Source: Macrocystis pyrifera
Taxonomy: Eukaryota > Sar > Phaeophyceae > Laminariales > Laminariaceae
Length of the DNA stretch: 64,000 nucleotides
Direction: 5' to 3'
NCBI GenBank assembly: GCA_031763025.1
Contig: JASSKH010000007.1
Location: 13,974,080 to 14,038,079 of the forward strand
This document shows positions 22,938-35,300 of the stretch, in pieces. The translations under genes were made by a program, and so were the position numbers. The notes under the pieces are model-generated. The model was not told the origin of the DNA and ran no database searches. It worked only from the letters and a program-made list of their open reading frames with translations. Numbering within the stretch: the stretch's first letter is position 1; every line of letters starts with the position of its first letter.

Positions 22938-25366
22938 TGGACATCTGAGACGGGGGGGGGGGTGGAGGGAAGTGTGTGGGGGTGGTAACGGGGTTTAGTG
23001 TGGCGTGGCGAGGCTTGGTTATAGGGGCGGGGGGGGTGTCAATAGTGCCCACAGGAGTGGAAGCGGTGATGGTGCTTGTGTCGGTGGTGGTAGGGGGCAT
23101 GGACCTGATCAAAGCGGTAATGACGCTGATACCTAGCTCTGATTGGTGGTCACATACGAGAGGGGGCGCGGGGGGGTGGGGGGAGTGAAGGGTAATTGGT
23201 TTCAGTGTGTCGAGACTTTTTTACACAACAATCCTCCTCCGGGTAGAACGCAATATTCTGGCAGCCTAGATGTACGTAGAAAAGAATGGTTTAGATTGCG
23301 TGGTCGTCTTGAACGTGGGATATGCTGAGCTTTCCGCGCGTTCGGACACGCCTTTGGAGTAGGTAACACACATTACATCATGGTTTTGGTTTGGTAGAGC
23401 GGAGTCCCGACCTTTCGAGGGAAAATCAACCGTGTTTTCACATATGTGTGTGTGTTTGTCGGTGGGTGGGTGTGTAGGCAGGTGTATCCGAGCGTTTTGC
23501 TTTCGAGGGTAGTAGAGGAGGGAGCAAGAGGAGATAAAACACACACACACTACTCGTGCTGCGAGTACTGTCGGATTTGCGCTATTTATTAATAGCTCGC
23601 TCAAATCCTCATGGGGAAACCCTTAGACAGCCGCTGCATCTACAGTAGTATGATGCTTGCGCACATAGAGAAAGCGGCGCTACAGCGGCGCATAAGTAAG
23701 AGAAGAGGGCGTAGATTGTTGTGCTGATGCGCCTAACGGCCTGTGCCTGGCAGCATGCGGGTAGTAGCGTGTGCATAGCCGGCGCGTGCGTAGCAGCGTG
23801 AGCGTGGCGGCTCCGACCTTCGTTTAGGTCTCCATGCCGCCGTCCCCGCTGCTACCGCAGCTTTGATGCTTGTTATTGCGCGACAACGTAAAATGCTCCT
23901 TTTTCGTGTTCGTTCTCGTCACAAAGGGCGGCGGGGTAGTGCTTGGCATAGCGAATCAGCCATGCGACTCTGCTCGCGCGACAACTTAGCGCTTGGCATG
24001 GCGGTGCCTCTTGCCAGTGCCCGCGGAGACTTGACGCTGGGCATCGCGGGGCCCCTTGCACGTGGTCACGCGGCTCGCGCGGCGGGGCGGTTCACCGATG
24101 TAATATCTTTAGAAGAGCGAGAGAGCAACGAGCAACATATACACCTACAGGCGCGGGGGGCACGATATCGCGTGGCGCAAGCAGGCCATTTCGGATTTAA
24201 AGTACACCTGGTACCTGCTACAGTAGTATAGTACGGGTCCACAAGCACAATCAAATAAACAACCAGGCCAGTATAGGAGCGGAGGCTCGCCGCTTTCGGG
24301 GCGCTAAGAAATTTGGCCTGAAAAACAAGGCCCAGCGACGAGCGCCACATTTGCTGGTATAGAGTGAGTAGCCTATGGCCAAGATTGGCGTCACAACAAT
24401 GTTTCAGGTTTTCTCGGAGTAGGCGTTTTTTGTGGTCGGAGGTCCGTGCTGCCTGTACACCCCTACACCCCTATTCGAAAGGCAAGGCGACCCCTTTCGT
24501 TTCCCTTTTTTTGTTCTGTTGTAGTTTAGTGTATAGCGGTCTGAGCGAATAATGTATAGCCGAAGATGGTTAGTAAGCTGAGGCAATGAACTTCCTGGAA
24601 TATCGCTTTTTTCAGCTATTGATGTTACCCATCGGCCACAACCGCAAACCCGGGGATTATATTCACCATCCCCGGGTTTCCCATACTCCTATTAATTAAG
24701 GCAGTAATGGGGCAATAAATGTACGGTTGGTAGATGGCGATGAGCGATGTTGAGATCCTCTTGCCTCCCCCGCGCCTTCCTTGCGCCGGCGCTTTTGATT
24801 GCGCCGCGTAGGAAGTGCCGACACGCGGGCGGCACTACGAGTGTTGGATATCGTTTCGAAGTCTTCGATATATCGAAATATCGTTTCGATATATCGCATC
24901 GAACGTGCTTTGTCTTCCATCCCCTGGCATCCCCCGTGTTTTTCACGCTTGACTCTGAACGAAAGCTTGGATGTATCAAGTATCGATGTCGTATGGAGTA
25001 CAAGTAGATGTTTTTGCTCGTCGGTATCGTCCGATGTCCAGCGCTAGGTGGCACCGCTGAGCGTTCTAGCCTCCATTGCGCCGGCGCTTTTGGTTGCGCC
25101 GCCTATGGGGTGCCGGCACGGGCGGCACCGCTTGGATTTCTAATGGGTATTAGATCATACTCGTACGGCTTTTGTTTAGGTATTTGCTTGGATTTCGGGG
25201 GTGTAAAAAGAGCGTAAAAGAGGGGGGGACGCGGTTTTTGCCTCGTCCAGCCCCTGTTTCCCGGTACACGTACAGGCCTCCCAAGTGATTTCGTCATCCT
25301 TTTCCCATGTTCCCGACCCTGGGTCTTTACCGGCCTTCCAGAACAGTACGATATCACAGCACTTTC

Positions 25367-25790
25367 TTGTTTGTCTGCTACATGGTTTGTAGCTCTCTGG
25401 GTGAGTAGATTGATGTGGTGCACCACAAATACACTACTATATGGATATGTTAGTATGATAGGGTATCGGTTTCCACCTTGGGGAGTTCCACTGGGTACGG
25501 AAGGCTTTCGGTCTGTGTGCTACACTGTTGGTTTCTCTCTGGGTGAGATGTGTAGCGCCATAATTATGCCTTTAATAATACAGGGATGTGCTAGTAAAGG
25601 AGAGGGGGGGTCTCAGTTTGCACCCTTGGGGAGTTCCAATGGGTACGTAGAGCTTTCTGTCTGCCTGCTACACGGTTGGTAGCTCTCTGGGCGAGGAGAT
25701 GGTGTGCCCTCGAAACACCAATACATGGATATGTCAGTAGAAGAGAGAAAGAACCTCGGTGGCACCTCGGCAAAACCACTGGGGACGCAA
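25367..25790. repeat. ~140-bp degenerate tandem repeat in spacer
   Basis: GTCTGCTACATGGTTTGTAG, GTGTGCTACACTGTTGGTTT and CTGCCTGCTACACGGTTGGT, each followed by CTCTCTGGG and preceded by a TTGGGGAGTTCCA-type segment, recur three times. Confidence 0.55.
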
Positions 25791-26485
25791 AGCTTGCTTG
25801 GGTATGTACCTCTGGGTGGGAGGGACCGGGGATTTTCCGACATTCTTGTTTCGCTTTCATTTCTTCAGCCACGTTAACCCCCACCGAACATCTAGTATTG
25901 CTCGGTGTACCATTAATATACTATTGTACCTGGTACGTAGATTTGCTATTCATAGTATTAATAGAAGGGCGAGAGGTACTTGGTTTTTTTTCTGCCATAT
26001 GCTCGGTCGAAAAGACCGTACATACGATACGAAAGCCAAACCGCCCGTGTGTTGGCGTTTGACTCGCGGAAGCACGCCTGCCCGTCTGTCTGTCTTGATT
26101 TCTTAATTTAGCCGTATTTTTGTGTCTTTTACTTGAAAATTAAATGCAATCTTTTTTTCCCCGGGTCCTTCAATCATTAAATCAATAATTTTTTTTTGTG
26201 TGTTCTTCTATGTCTTCTATGTATCCGCGGGGGAATAACCCCGACGAACGTTTGTTTTCCTATTTTCAGTCAACCCGACCCTGCTTGTATTTCAGGGGGG
26301 GTACGGGAGGTGATGGGGGTGCTTGAAACACCCGCCGCCCACACATTCTACGGAGGTTTTCGGAGGTGTGCCACGGTCAGGCAACTCCCTATTAAAAGTT
26401 GAACCTCAAGTATACAGAAGGACTGTCGTTTTTTTGTTGGGGCCTATTTTCATCGATGAATTGTCGTCCCCGTGCGTGGTGTAAA

Positions 26486-26600
26486 CAAGCAATGTCTGCG
26501 TGGTCGGTGAAAACCCGACGTGCTCCGTCCCGGCATTGTAGGGATATGAGGGTCTTTTTGTCATACGACTATAGCCATGCACGACATGAGTACCCCCCCC
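26486..26600 (+). mobile_element. SINE-like (S family) 3' fragment
   Basis: AGCAATGTCTGCGTGGTCGG, GTGCTCCGTCCCGGCATTGT and CATGCACGACATGAGTACCCC: a 115-bp 5'-truncated copy in the spacer between the kinase and peptidase genes. Confidence 0.55.
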
Positions 26601-28011
26601 GCGCGCGCGCTTGCTGAGGATGTGCCGGTAGCCTGTCTGTGTTCGAGCGACATATTCTCACACAATAGAGATGGAAAACATGACCATCGATGTTTGGGTT
26701 GGGTGAGATGGTGATTCAGTGAGGTTGGTGGGTGGTCGGGTGTGTTGACCACGGGGGCGTGGGGGAAGTTGGTGGTTGCGCGCAAGGTTCGCCGCGGGCC
26801 TTAGAACCGCGGCACGCAGCGTCCAACGGGTGAGCTATGGCCCTCTTGGTGCTTTTTTTCATTCACACCTGCCTATGAGGATGTACGGGAATCATGTCGA
26901 TCCCGTATTCATACCAGGCGTGTATTTTTTGTGAGCAATATTTTGGTCAAAAGGTGGAGCTACGTGACCGCAAACTCAACGCGAGCGAGTCGACTCGAGG
27001 GGAGAAAAATGCTGAACTCTCTCCCGTGGTAAAAAAAAAATGAAGGCGCACTTCCCGTAGTGGGGAGGGGGGAGAAGTGCCTGCCTGCTATACACGTTAC
27101 CCCGGCTCTGAGCTGCGAAAGAGATGCTGCTCGATACGTAAGGCAACTCCTGCAAGTATGAGTTTCCAGGAAATTTTCGATCTCGCAGCCTGACGTTTAG
27201 TATTATTTTTTTTTCAAAGATAATGGATGGGCTGGAAAAGAAAAAGGAAAAAAAAAAGAATGGAATATTTGTGGGCCTGTATTTCTCTTTTTTTTCGAAC
27301 TGGCGGGGTTCCTCAAAAGAGGGGAACTATCCTATCCAACACTTTGTTACGCTCCCAAATCGCCCCAAAAAATCGCCCCCAGATCTCCGCTTCAAGATCT
27401 CTGTTCCAGATTTCTGTACGTAGCTTGAGATCTTGCTCTAGCCGGAAAAACGAATAGGAAAACTGATAGGAAAACTCCGTTTTTGTTGAGTGAGATACAG
27501 AGCCACCAACGTGAATTGAGTGCCCCCAACGCGGAACATAGTGGAAACGGGGGTATCACGCCTCCGTACCATACCCCTGGTCTGACCTATTATAGGGTTG
27601 TTGGTCGGAGCAGTGTCATGCTGCGCGGGCGCGCGCGCGTGTGTGTCGCGTCGTACAAAACGGGTTGGATGTTTTCATTCGGAAAGTTCACGAACCACGC
27701 CGTACCCCAGCAGCAGCTGGCGTTCTTGTGTTCGTGTGGTTATTTGGCGCTGTACCCATACGACGCGAGTACACTTTCGTAATCCGTCCGTTTTTTTTTC
27801 CCTCCACTGTCGTGAAGGGGTTAGCACCAGCTATCCGACCGAATCTACTGCTTCCAACTGTTGATATCCCCCCCCCCCCTCCGCGGCCATGCATGAGATC
27901 GAGTACATCGCTTCTATCGAGTACACCCCCCCCCCCCCTCCGCGCGGTTGCCATTGTAAGGTGAAAGCGAGTGAGAGAACCCTTGTGGGCCCAGATTTTT
28001 TTTAATAAATT

Positions 28012-28440
28012 TGCTCTCATTTTTATGAGCACTTTCACTTTCCAGCCCAACTCGTATCGTATACTGTACAGGCTTTATTTACCCTCGGCGGTCTCCTAAA
28101 CAACAAGCCGTGGTGACAGGTACTACTGTAGGTGTCGTCCCTTCTCCCTCCCCGGTAAAAACATGTCTTCGCTTTTATCCCGCAAGGCGTTGCTTCACAA
28201 CTCCCACTGCTCGTTGATTTTCATCGGATTTCGCCAACTTTTGTTTTTTTTTAAATCTCATCACTTTCGCCTTCCAGCTTAACTCGTAGGAGGTTTTACC
28301 CTCAGCAGTCTTCTTCTGGACAAGCCGTGGTCACAGGTGTCGTCTCTTCTCTCCCCCGGTACGTGCTTTCATTTTTGTCGCGCACAGGGTTCGGCATTCC
28401 CACTCACTGCTCGTCGATTTTCATCGAATGTTGCTAACTC
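28012..28440. repeat. ~240-bp direct duplication in spacer
   Basis: Two diverged copies share CTTTCACTTTCCAGCCCAAC / CTTTCGCCTTCCAGCTTAAC, AAGCCGTGGTGACAGG / AAGCCGTGGTCACAGG, and GCTCGTTGATTTTCATCGG / GCTCGTCGATTTTCATCGA. Confidence 0.6.
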
Positions 28441-28498
28441 ACGCTCTCGCGATTTCCGCAAATCATTTTTTTATGCAGGAAAAAGTCCGTACGAGTAT

Positions 28499-28573
28499 GC
28501 ACTCGGTGAGACTCGAACCCACGAAATAGATCTTAGTAGGCACGCGAACCACCTACCGAGCCACCGGGGACGC
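28499..28573 (-). pseudogene. tRNA-like sequence, 75 nt
   Basis: On the minus strand TGGCTCGGTAGGTGG resembles a box A and GGTTCGAGTC a box B. The T arm pairs perfectly (GTGGG / CTCAC around TTCGAGT). The terminal 7 bases pair in five of seven positions including wobbles. The anticodon arm pairs poorly, so no identity is given. Confidence 0.35.
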
Positions 28574-29367
28574 CGGCATACTTGAAATAGGTACCAGGAA
28601 AAATCGCGACCCAATCCAATGAACCCATATTTGGCACGACGATGTTGACTCCAGCATTTGGTTCAATTGCTCAGAGTTGGAATGCACGAAGCGATTAGTC
28701 TGTCGAAGCCTAGCTGTCCTTCGCGGACAGGCTAGGCCACCGACCCGGGCAGGAGGCCTAGTCTAATGCCCTCCTAGTACTTACCATTAGAATGATCGTT
28801 GGCAGCGTGAAATAATACTGTAGCATTGCGGCCTAAAATTCGACACAGTGCGGTCTGATCAACCTTACGAAGAAAAGGCGTGGGCAAGAGGCACACGAAG
28901 CTGAACCTTGTGGCATGCTTAGTCAGGTAAAAAAAACCTTCTGCATTCCCGGCTACCGACACCAACTACCGACACCAACCCACAAATTACCATTTAAGCC
29001 ACGCAACGCAACGAAGCTAGGCCTGTCACTGAAAGCGATCGGACTCGCGTTTGGCGACAAACTACTTGCGGGATCAACGACCAACGGCCAACGGCCACAG
29101 CAGACAACGGTTACAACATACAACGGTCGAAAAACAAACATTCCAACACTCAACGTTCAAAGCCAACGGACAAAATCCAACAGACAAAAAGTCAACGATC
29201 CCAACAGCGCACTACTGTAGAGCGTTCTCCGTAAACACGGACGAGGCGCAAAAACAAGTCAACCTTTACACAGCACACAGGACTATTCATTAAAACCAGC
29301 ACAATCAAAATCGCACATATTTAGTACTGCTGCACTGGTATTTGTAGAATGCTCTGAATCTCCCCCG

Positions 29368-32300
29368 CTACCGGACAACAGTCTCCGAAGGCGCGAGGTG
29401 ATGCTCAAGGAAGGCCATCTCCGTTGCCGCGTCCCTGAGGCTGTCTAAGGTGTTGCCCGGGCCGTGGTGCCCGTCCGTATCGCTCACGCGGAGCAGCACC
29501 GGCGCCTTGCCCGTGCTCACCGCACGGACCCTCGATACCCACTTAGCTGGGTCCCAGACATTCACCCTGGCGGATGAAGGCAGTCGGCGCCAACAGAGGA
29601 GGGGGGGGGGGTGGGGGGGGGGGGGGGTGTACTCCTTATCATGAATGACCGTGTTCGAATGACCATAGACCCTCGCATCCCTACAATACCGGGACGGAAC
29701 ACGCCGGGTTGTCACCGACCAGGCGGACATTGCTTGCACCAAGCGCGAAGCGCCGTGAGGTGTTGGGCGAGTCGCATGAAGGGTGAGCAGCATCCTACCA
29801 AGAACCGCTTTTGAGGCGGACTTTCTTGCATATGGATGACAGCATCAATGAATTGATACGATCACCCCCCTTATGCGGAGTCAAGGTTCTCCCCGAATGA
29901 AAATGATCCGACTCGACCGCCAGTCGTGGTGACCGCCAAAAAAAGAAATGGTACCCTGGTTGTCTAGCTCACGCAGTGAGAGGCGTGTCTGACAGCATCG
30001 TCGCCAACCGATGCTAACCCGACCCATCTATATACCAGACATATAATATAGCGGGGGGGGGTACTCGATATTATGCATGATCATAGTCGTATGACCATAC
30101 GAAGATCCTTGCATCCCTGCAATGCCGGGACGGGGCATGTCGGGTTTTCACCGACCACGCACACATTGCTTGCACCAAACGCGAAGCGCCGTGAGGTGTT
30201 CGGCAAGTCGCATGAAGGGTGAGCTGCATCCCGCTAAAAAACGCTTGTGGGGCGGACTTGCATATGGATGGCAGTTTCGAACGAAATTATTCGTTTTCTG
30301 GTGTGGCCAGGGGGGGGTAGGTGAACCTCTCGAGAAGTTTGTATCAAGCGAACGTTGCAGGGTGCATGCACGCGAAGGGAACTGGTTCTAGGAGGAACTC
30401 GCAACGTGTTGCGTGTTTTCTTCTCCTGCCGCCGTCTTTTCCTCGTTGACTACTGCACTTTGGGCGCACAAGCCAATAGCAGCGGTAGCCCACCCCCTAC
30501 TGAAGTATTGCTTCAACTTGCCTTGCCTTGCCCTGCCCCGTCGTACCATCCACTACCTTGCCTTGCCCATACCTTACCGTGGCTTACCACACCCCACCCT
30601 ACCCTTCCCTAGCCTAGCCTACCTGACCTTATCTGCGTTGACGACACGGGCATGTACCATACCTGTTGTCGTTTGTCGATGCCGTCACGAGTATCGCCGG
30701 ATAGTCCTGCTCTCGGACATTCTCGTAGGGACAGTACGATCGAATCATCGCCTCCGCCTCCTCGCTGCTGCCGGGGTTTCCCCACTCGTCAAACTCGTGA
30801 ACCGTAAGCGGGAGAGAAAGTGTCCCGCATGGCCGATAATACCCCAAGAAATGGAGCCTGGATGGGAGGAGGGGGGGGTGGGGTGGGGGGGGGGGGGGGG
30901 GGGGGGGGGTGACTGATTATCATGGGGGGGGGCAGAAATGAGCAGGCTCAACCAAACACGAAATTATCAAAAAAATACAAATAATACTATTGTCGCGACT
31001 TCACGGGGCACACACGCCGGCGGTTCAGAATCGAACCATCGAAAAGCAATGCGTAATCAACGAGTGACATTATATTTACGGGTGAATCACCGCCCCTAGC
31101 AGCCATAGTCACCCCCCTGCCAACCCCCCTTGATTCAGAACTACCGCTCATCGCTACCAGATAAGCATTAAGCTCTAATGCACCTCCATAATTTATATAT
31201 ATCTCGTGTCTCTCGTTTTGCCAGCACTGGTTCTGCGAGACAGCCTGCTGCGTCGTCGGCAACTTCATGGGCCCTTCCGCATCCTGAGAACCAAACAATG
31301 TTCGAGCTGTGGCAATTGCTACGCGCCCGTTAGGCAACATATTACCGCTGTCGCAAAGCACTAACGATAAGCACCCACGCACCCCCGTAATCCATCGCTA
31401 AATATTGCTCAGCACACAACCTTCACCACCCATCGTACCAAGCACCCACCCATCCCCATCACCCACCGCCCACCCATCGCTGAGCTAAATCAGCCACTCA
31501 CTTCCACCACCCATCGCTAGCCAGCCATCACGACTGTCGCTAAGCGCCAGCGCACTCCCCCCCTTCCATCACCCACCGCAAAGCACCCCATCACCATTAT
31601 TGCAAAGCACTAAAGCACACCTCCAACAACCATCGCTGAGCAACACACTATATATATCATCATGGTCACGCACCAAGCACCCACCCGCCTTCATCACCAT
31701 CCCCGAGCACGCATCAATTCTATCGCAAGGCACAAAGCACCCACCCACCTCCATCACCCCTCGCTAAGCACCCACCACCGCTGCCGTTAAGCACCATTAA
31801 CAAATACTTTATTCACCTCGATCGCTTGTCGCTAAGCAACATATTGCCAAGCACCAAGCACTCACCCACCTCCATCACCCATCGCTTAGCACACGCCACC
31901 ATTGCGCCAAGCGCACACCACATATTCATCACCACCACTAAACGCACACCACTATTTCACCATCACTACTGTATATAAGCACACACCACACCTTCATCAC
32001 CTCGCTAAGTACACACCACACCTTCACCACCATCGCTACCCACACGCCACAACTTCATCACGAAAAACTAAGCAACACACCACACCTTCACCACCACCAC
32101 GAGGCGCACACCATTCACACATCACCATTGCTAACCACACCCTACACACCCATCACCCATCACTAACCACGCACCCACCTCCACCACCATCGCAAGGTAC
32201 AATCCATCACTATCGCCAAACACTACTCGCAAGCACCCATTCACCCACCTCCATCACCCACTGCTAAGCATACACCACACACACACCTTTGTCGCCATCC

Positions 32301-35300
32301 CTAAGCACACCATCACTAAGCACAACACCACCTTCCATCACCCGTCACGCTAAGTACACGCCACACCTTCGTCGCCACCACGGAGCACACATCGCACCTC
32401 CACCGCATACCACACCTCCATAACCCTCAAATCACACACCCCACACCTTCACCGCCGTCACTAAGCACAACACCATATATGCATCACTCATCACACTAAG
32501 CAAAACACCACACCTTCATCACCATCGCTGAGAATAGACCGGGCCGGGTGTTGGCCATCACGCCCCCTAGGAGACCTCCGGCGCTGTTGACGTGCAATCC
32601 CATGCCAACCGAGCTCGTGAAACCCGCCGATATTAAATGCTCTGCGCAAGCCTGACAGGCGGTTGCATGTACGTTGCGCACGCACAAAGAAACTTCGATG
32701 AAAAAAACGATGAGCAGCGGGAATACCGTGCCCTGTGCGCGTAAAAACGAAGGTATGCTTTATACGGAGGCTTTATAGGGAGGGGGGGGGACAGTGATAA
32801 GGTAACCCCTGCTGTAGCATGCGTCCCTATATATCGTAGCACGCGTTTGAGGGGAGTGTTATCTGTGTTGCATTGCCCACAACAACAAAAAACGAATCTG
32901 AGCTCAAACCCACAACTGTAAGCACCTCTCTACCTCTTTTAATTTTTCCTGTAGGAGATTCCATAACTTCTCCTGCAACTCCGATGTTTTTCATTGATTC
33001 AATATTCGGCAAGGCAGATATGGACTTCTCGGTGCACTCCCGTGAGTATGGCAAATCTACAGCAGTTTCCGTGCCCTCCTTCGAGGCGGACGTCGTCGCT
33101 GAAATTTGGATGTGGTGCCAGGCGCTTGAATTTGAGGCTTCTTGTACACTTCTACCCCCACCCCCACCTCCACGCCCACTCACCCCCACCCCTCCCGCCT
33201 ACTCACCCACCCCCTCTCCCCGTCACGCACCTCAAAGTCCCAGAAGCTGTTCCACTTTTTCATGCCTCGTCCGGCGGCGTGCCATGCCTTGCCCCGTTCT
33301 CCCCCTCCTCTCACGTGCGCGAAGGCCAAAACCCATCCCCTCTCCAGCATGCACGCGTGCCCTGGGTGATAGTCGATCGGCATCGTCATGCCGTACGACC
33401 CGTACCTTGCACCACGCGAAGAATGATCCAAGCGGTGGGGGTAAGTCGGAGTAAGTCGGGGTAAGTCGAAGAAATAGTCGAGTATAGTCGGTTCGGAGCA
33501 CTCATAGCAGCCGGAACCAAGTCGAACAAGCCGGAGAAAGTCAGATAAAGTCAGAAAACAAACGCGGGTGAAGTCAGCTACAGTCGGAACTGTGTCAGCC
33601 GTGAGAGCAAGTAGGAAAAATCGGAGCAGTCGGATCCAGTCGGAACGAGTCGGATGAAGTCGGGGCAAATTGGAGAAAATATCGTACCAAGTCGGAGGTA
33701 TGTCGCAGCGAATTCGGAGCACAGTCGGAGCAAAGTCGGAGCAAGTCGGAGCAAGTTCGGAGCAAGTTCAGATACAGTCAGAGCAAAGTTCGAAGCACGT
33801 CTCAGAAAATCGGAGCAAGTCAAAGAAGCTGGAGTGAGTCGGAGCAAGCCGGAGAAAGTTCGAAGCAAGTCGGAACAAGTCCGATAAAGTCGGACAAAGT
33901 CGTTTAAAATCGGATACAATCCGAGAAGCTGGAGCAAGCTGGCGCAATCGGGACAAGTTGAAGCAGTTCGAGCAAGTTGGAGCAAGTCAGACGAAGTCGG
34001 AGCAGCCAAAGCAAGTCCATCAAATCGGAGGAAGTTTGGGACAAATCGCACAAGTCGGAGTCGAGGCAGTCGGAGTGTCGGAACACTTGACGCAGTCAAA
34101 CCAAGTCGGACCAAGTCGGTGCAGTGAAAACAGGGGGGAGGGGGCGACGTGCTACAAAAGGTCTCACACCCCCTCCCCCCCCCCCCCCCCCCAAAACGCC
34201 TCATTTTGCTGGCATACAAGGCGCAGACCGAGACAACACCCAGCCCGCAAATGATAGGCGCGATGGTCAAGCAAGGACAAGTGGAAGCGTTCGACGCCAG
34301 AGGTTCGCTCACCCATGCAGGAGGAGTCTGTTGCCGCCGTTCATGTCCAGCCCCCGGCGGTGTGCTATCGTCAGGGGCACTTGCTCGCCGTCGTGGGAGG
34401 TCACTTGAACCGTGTAGCAGCTGCTTGTAAGAATACCGCATACAACATAAGTAGTAGACCAATTTACACGAGCGGAGACGGAAGGTGTGGAAAACAAGGA
34501 GAGACATAAGCGGTACTTCGCGTTATCACGAAATGGAGGGCATGCGCGCAGAGTAGAGTGCAGTACAGTAGAGTGCGAGACAACGTCGCGCAGTACAGCG
34601 CAGTTCAGTACTGGTGCGAGAAAATACAATACAATACAATACAATACAATACAATACAATACGATACAATACGATACAATACCATATGATACAATACAAT
34701 ACAATACAATACAAGACAATACAGTACAACACAATACAATATAGTACAATATAATACGACAAAACACAATATCTGGTACAATACAGTACAGCAGTTCAGT
34801 GGAGTAGAACGAGTATAAAAGAGGACAACATAGTACCTTCACAGAACAGTACAGTCCAACACTACACGACCCGGTACAGGACAGCACAACACACCCCAAC
34901 GCAAGAAAGCAGTGCTAGACTCCCCAGCAGCTTAAACGACTTGACTACAGCTCCGTTCCGAGAACTTTCCCAGTCTGAGCTAAGGTTGGGGTTTAAAAGT
35001 CAATTACAGCACGTCTCAACACCTCTCAGACATTCCGCCATCATAATCCTGACAAGACTGAGCCTCAGCGCTTCCAGTCGACGTCTCGATCACACAAAGA
35101 GCGGCGCGTACCCCGCCCACCAGTCATGATATCCGTCCTCCAAGCCATCATTCCAACGAGAATCTTAGGCTTCAGACCACCTCGCGGCACCCACGCCTGC
35201 CCACCTACCTGTAGTCTCGCCCGTCGAAGCGAGGGCTTCCGGGCACCTCCGTCCTCCTCAGCAGCTCCAGCCCCCCCGACTCGAGGCAGAGGTCGTACAC

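Larger units (their letters stand above)
22938..29367. other. Spacer between receptor kinase and peptidase genes
   Basis: No convincing gene. It holds a diverged copy of the kinase 3' end (23029-23148), a duplicated TTGCGCCGGCGCTTTTG block (24778 and 25075), the repeats at 25367 and 28012, an S-family fragment at 26486, C tracts near 27870 and 27930, and a tRNA-like sequence at 28499. Stretches 23200-24770 and 26600-27850 show nothing recognisable. Confidence 0.6.

Noticed and set aside
23863-24231. 122-codon plus-strand frame in the spacer
   Set aside because: Composition follows local GCGCGACAAC/GCTTGGCAT repeats; no motif or splice context.
26770-26846. Minus-strand tRNA-like sequence (GGCCATAGCTCACCC.., GGTTCTAAGG)
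   Set aside because: No T arm in the right place and poor D-arm pairing; at most a fragment.
31410-32510. Array that at first looks like regularly spaced direct repeats (CRISPR-like)
   Set aside because: Units vary in length and sequence, spacers are not unique, and the context is a eukaryotic intron; it is a minisatellite.
33578-34507. 309-codon minus-strand frame
   Set aside because: Generated mainly by the GTCGGAGCAA minisatellite; only its 34313-34420 part in another frame is a true peptidase exon.
34526-34762. Open frames of Tyr/Cys/Ile/Val repeats
   Set aside because: They are produced by the ATACA microsatellite.
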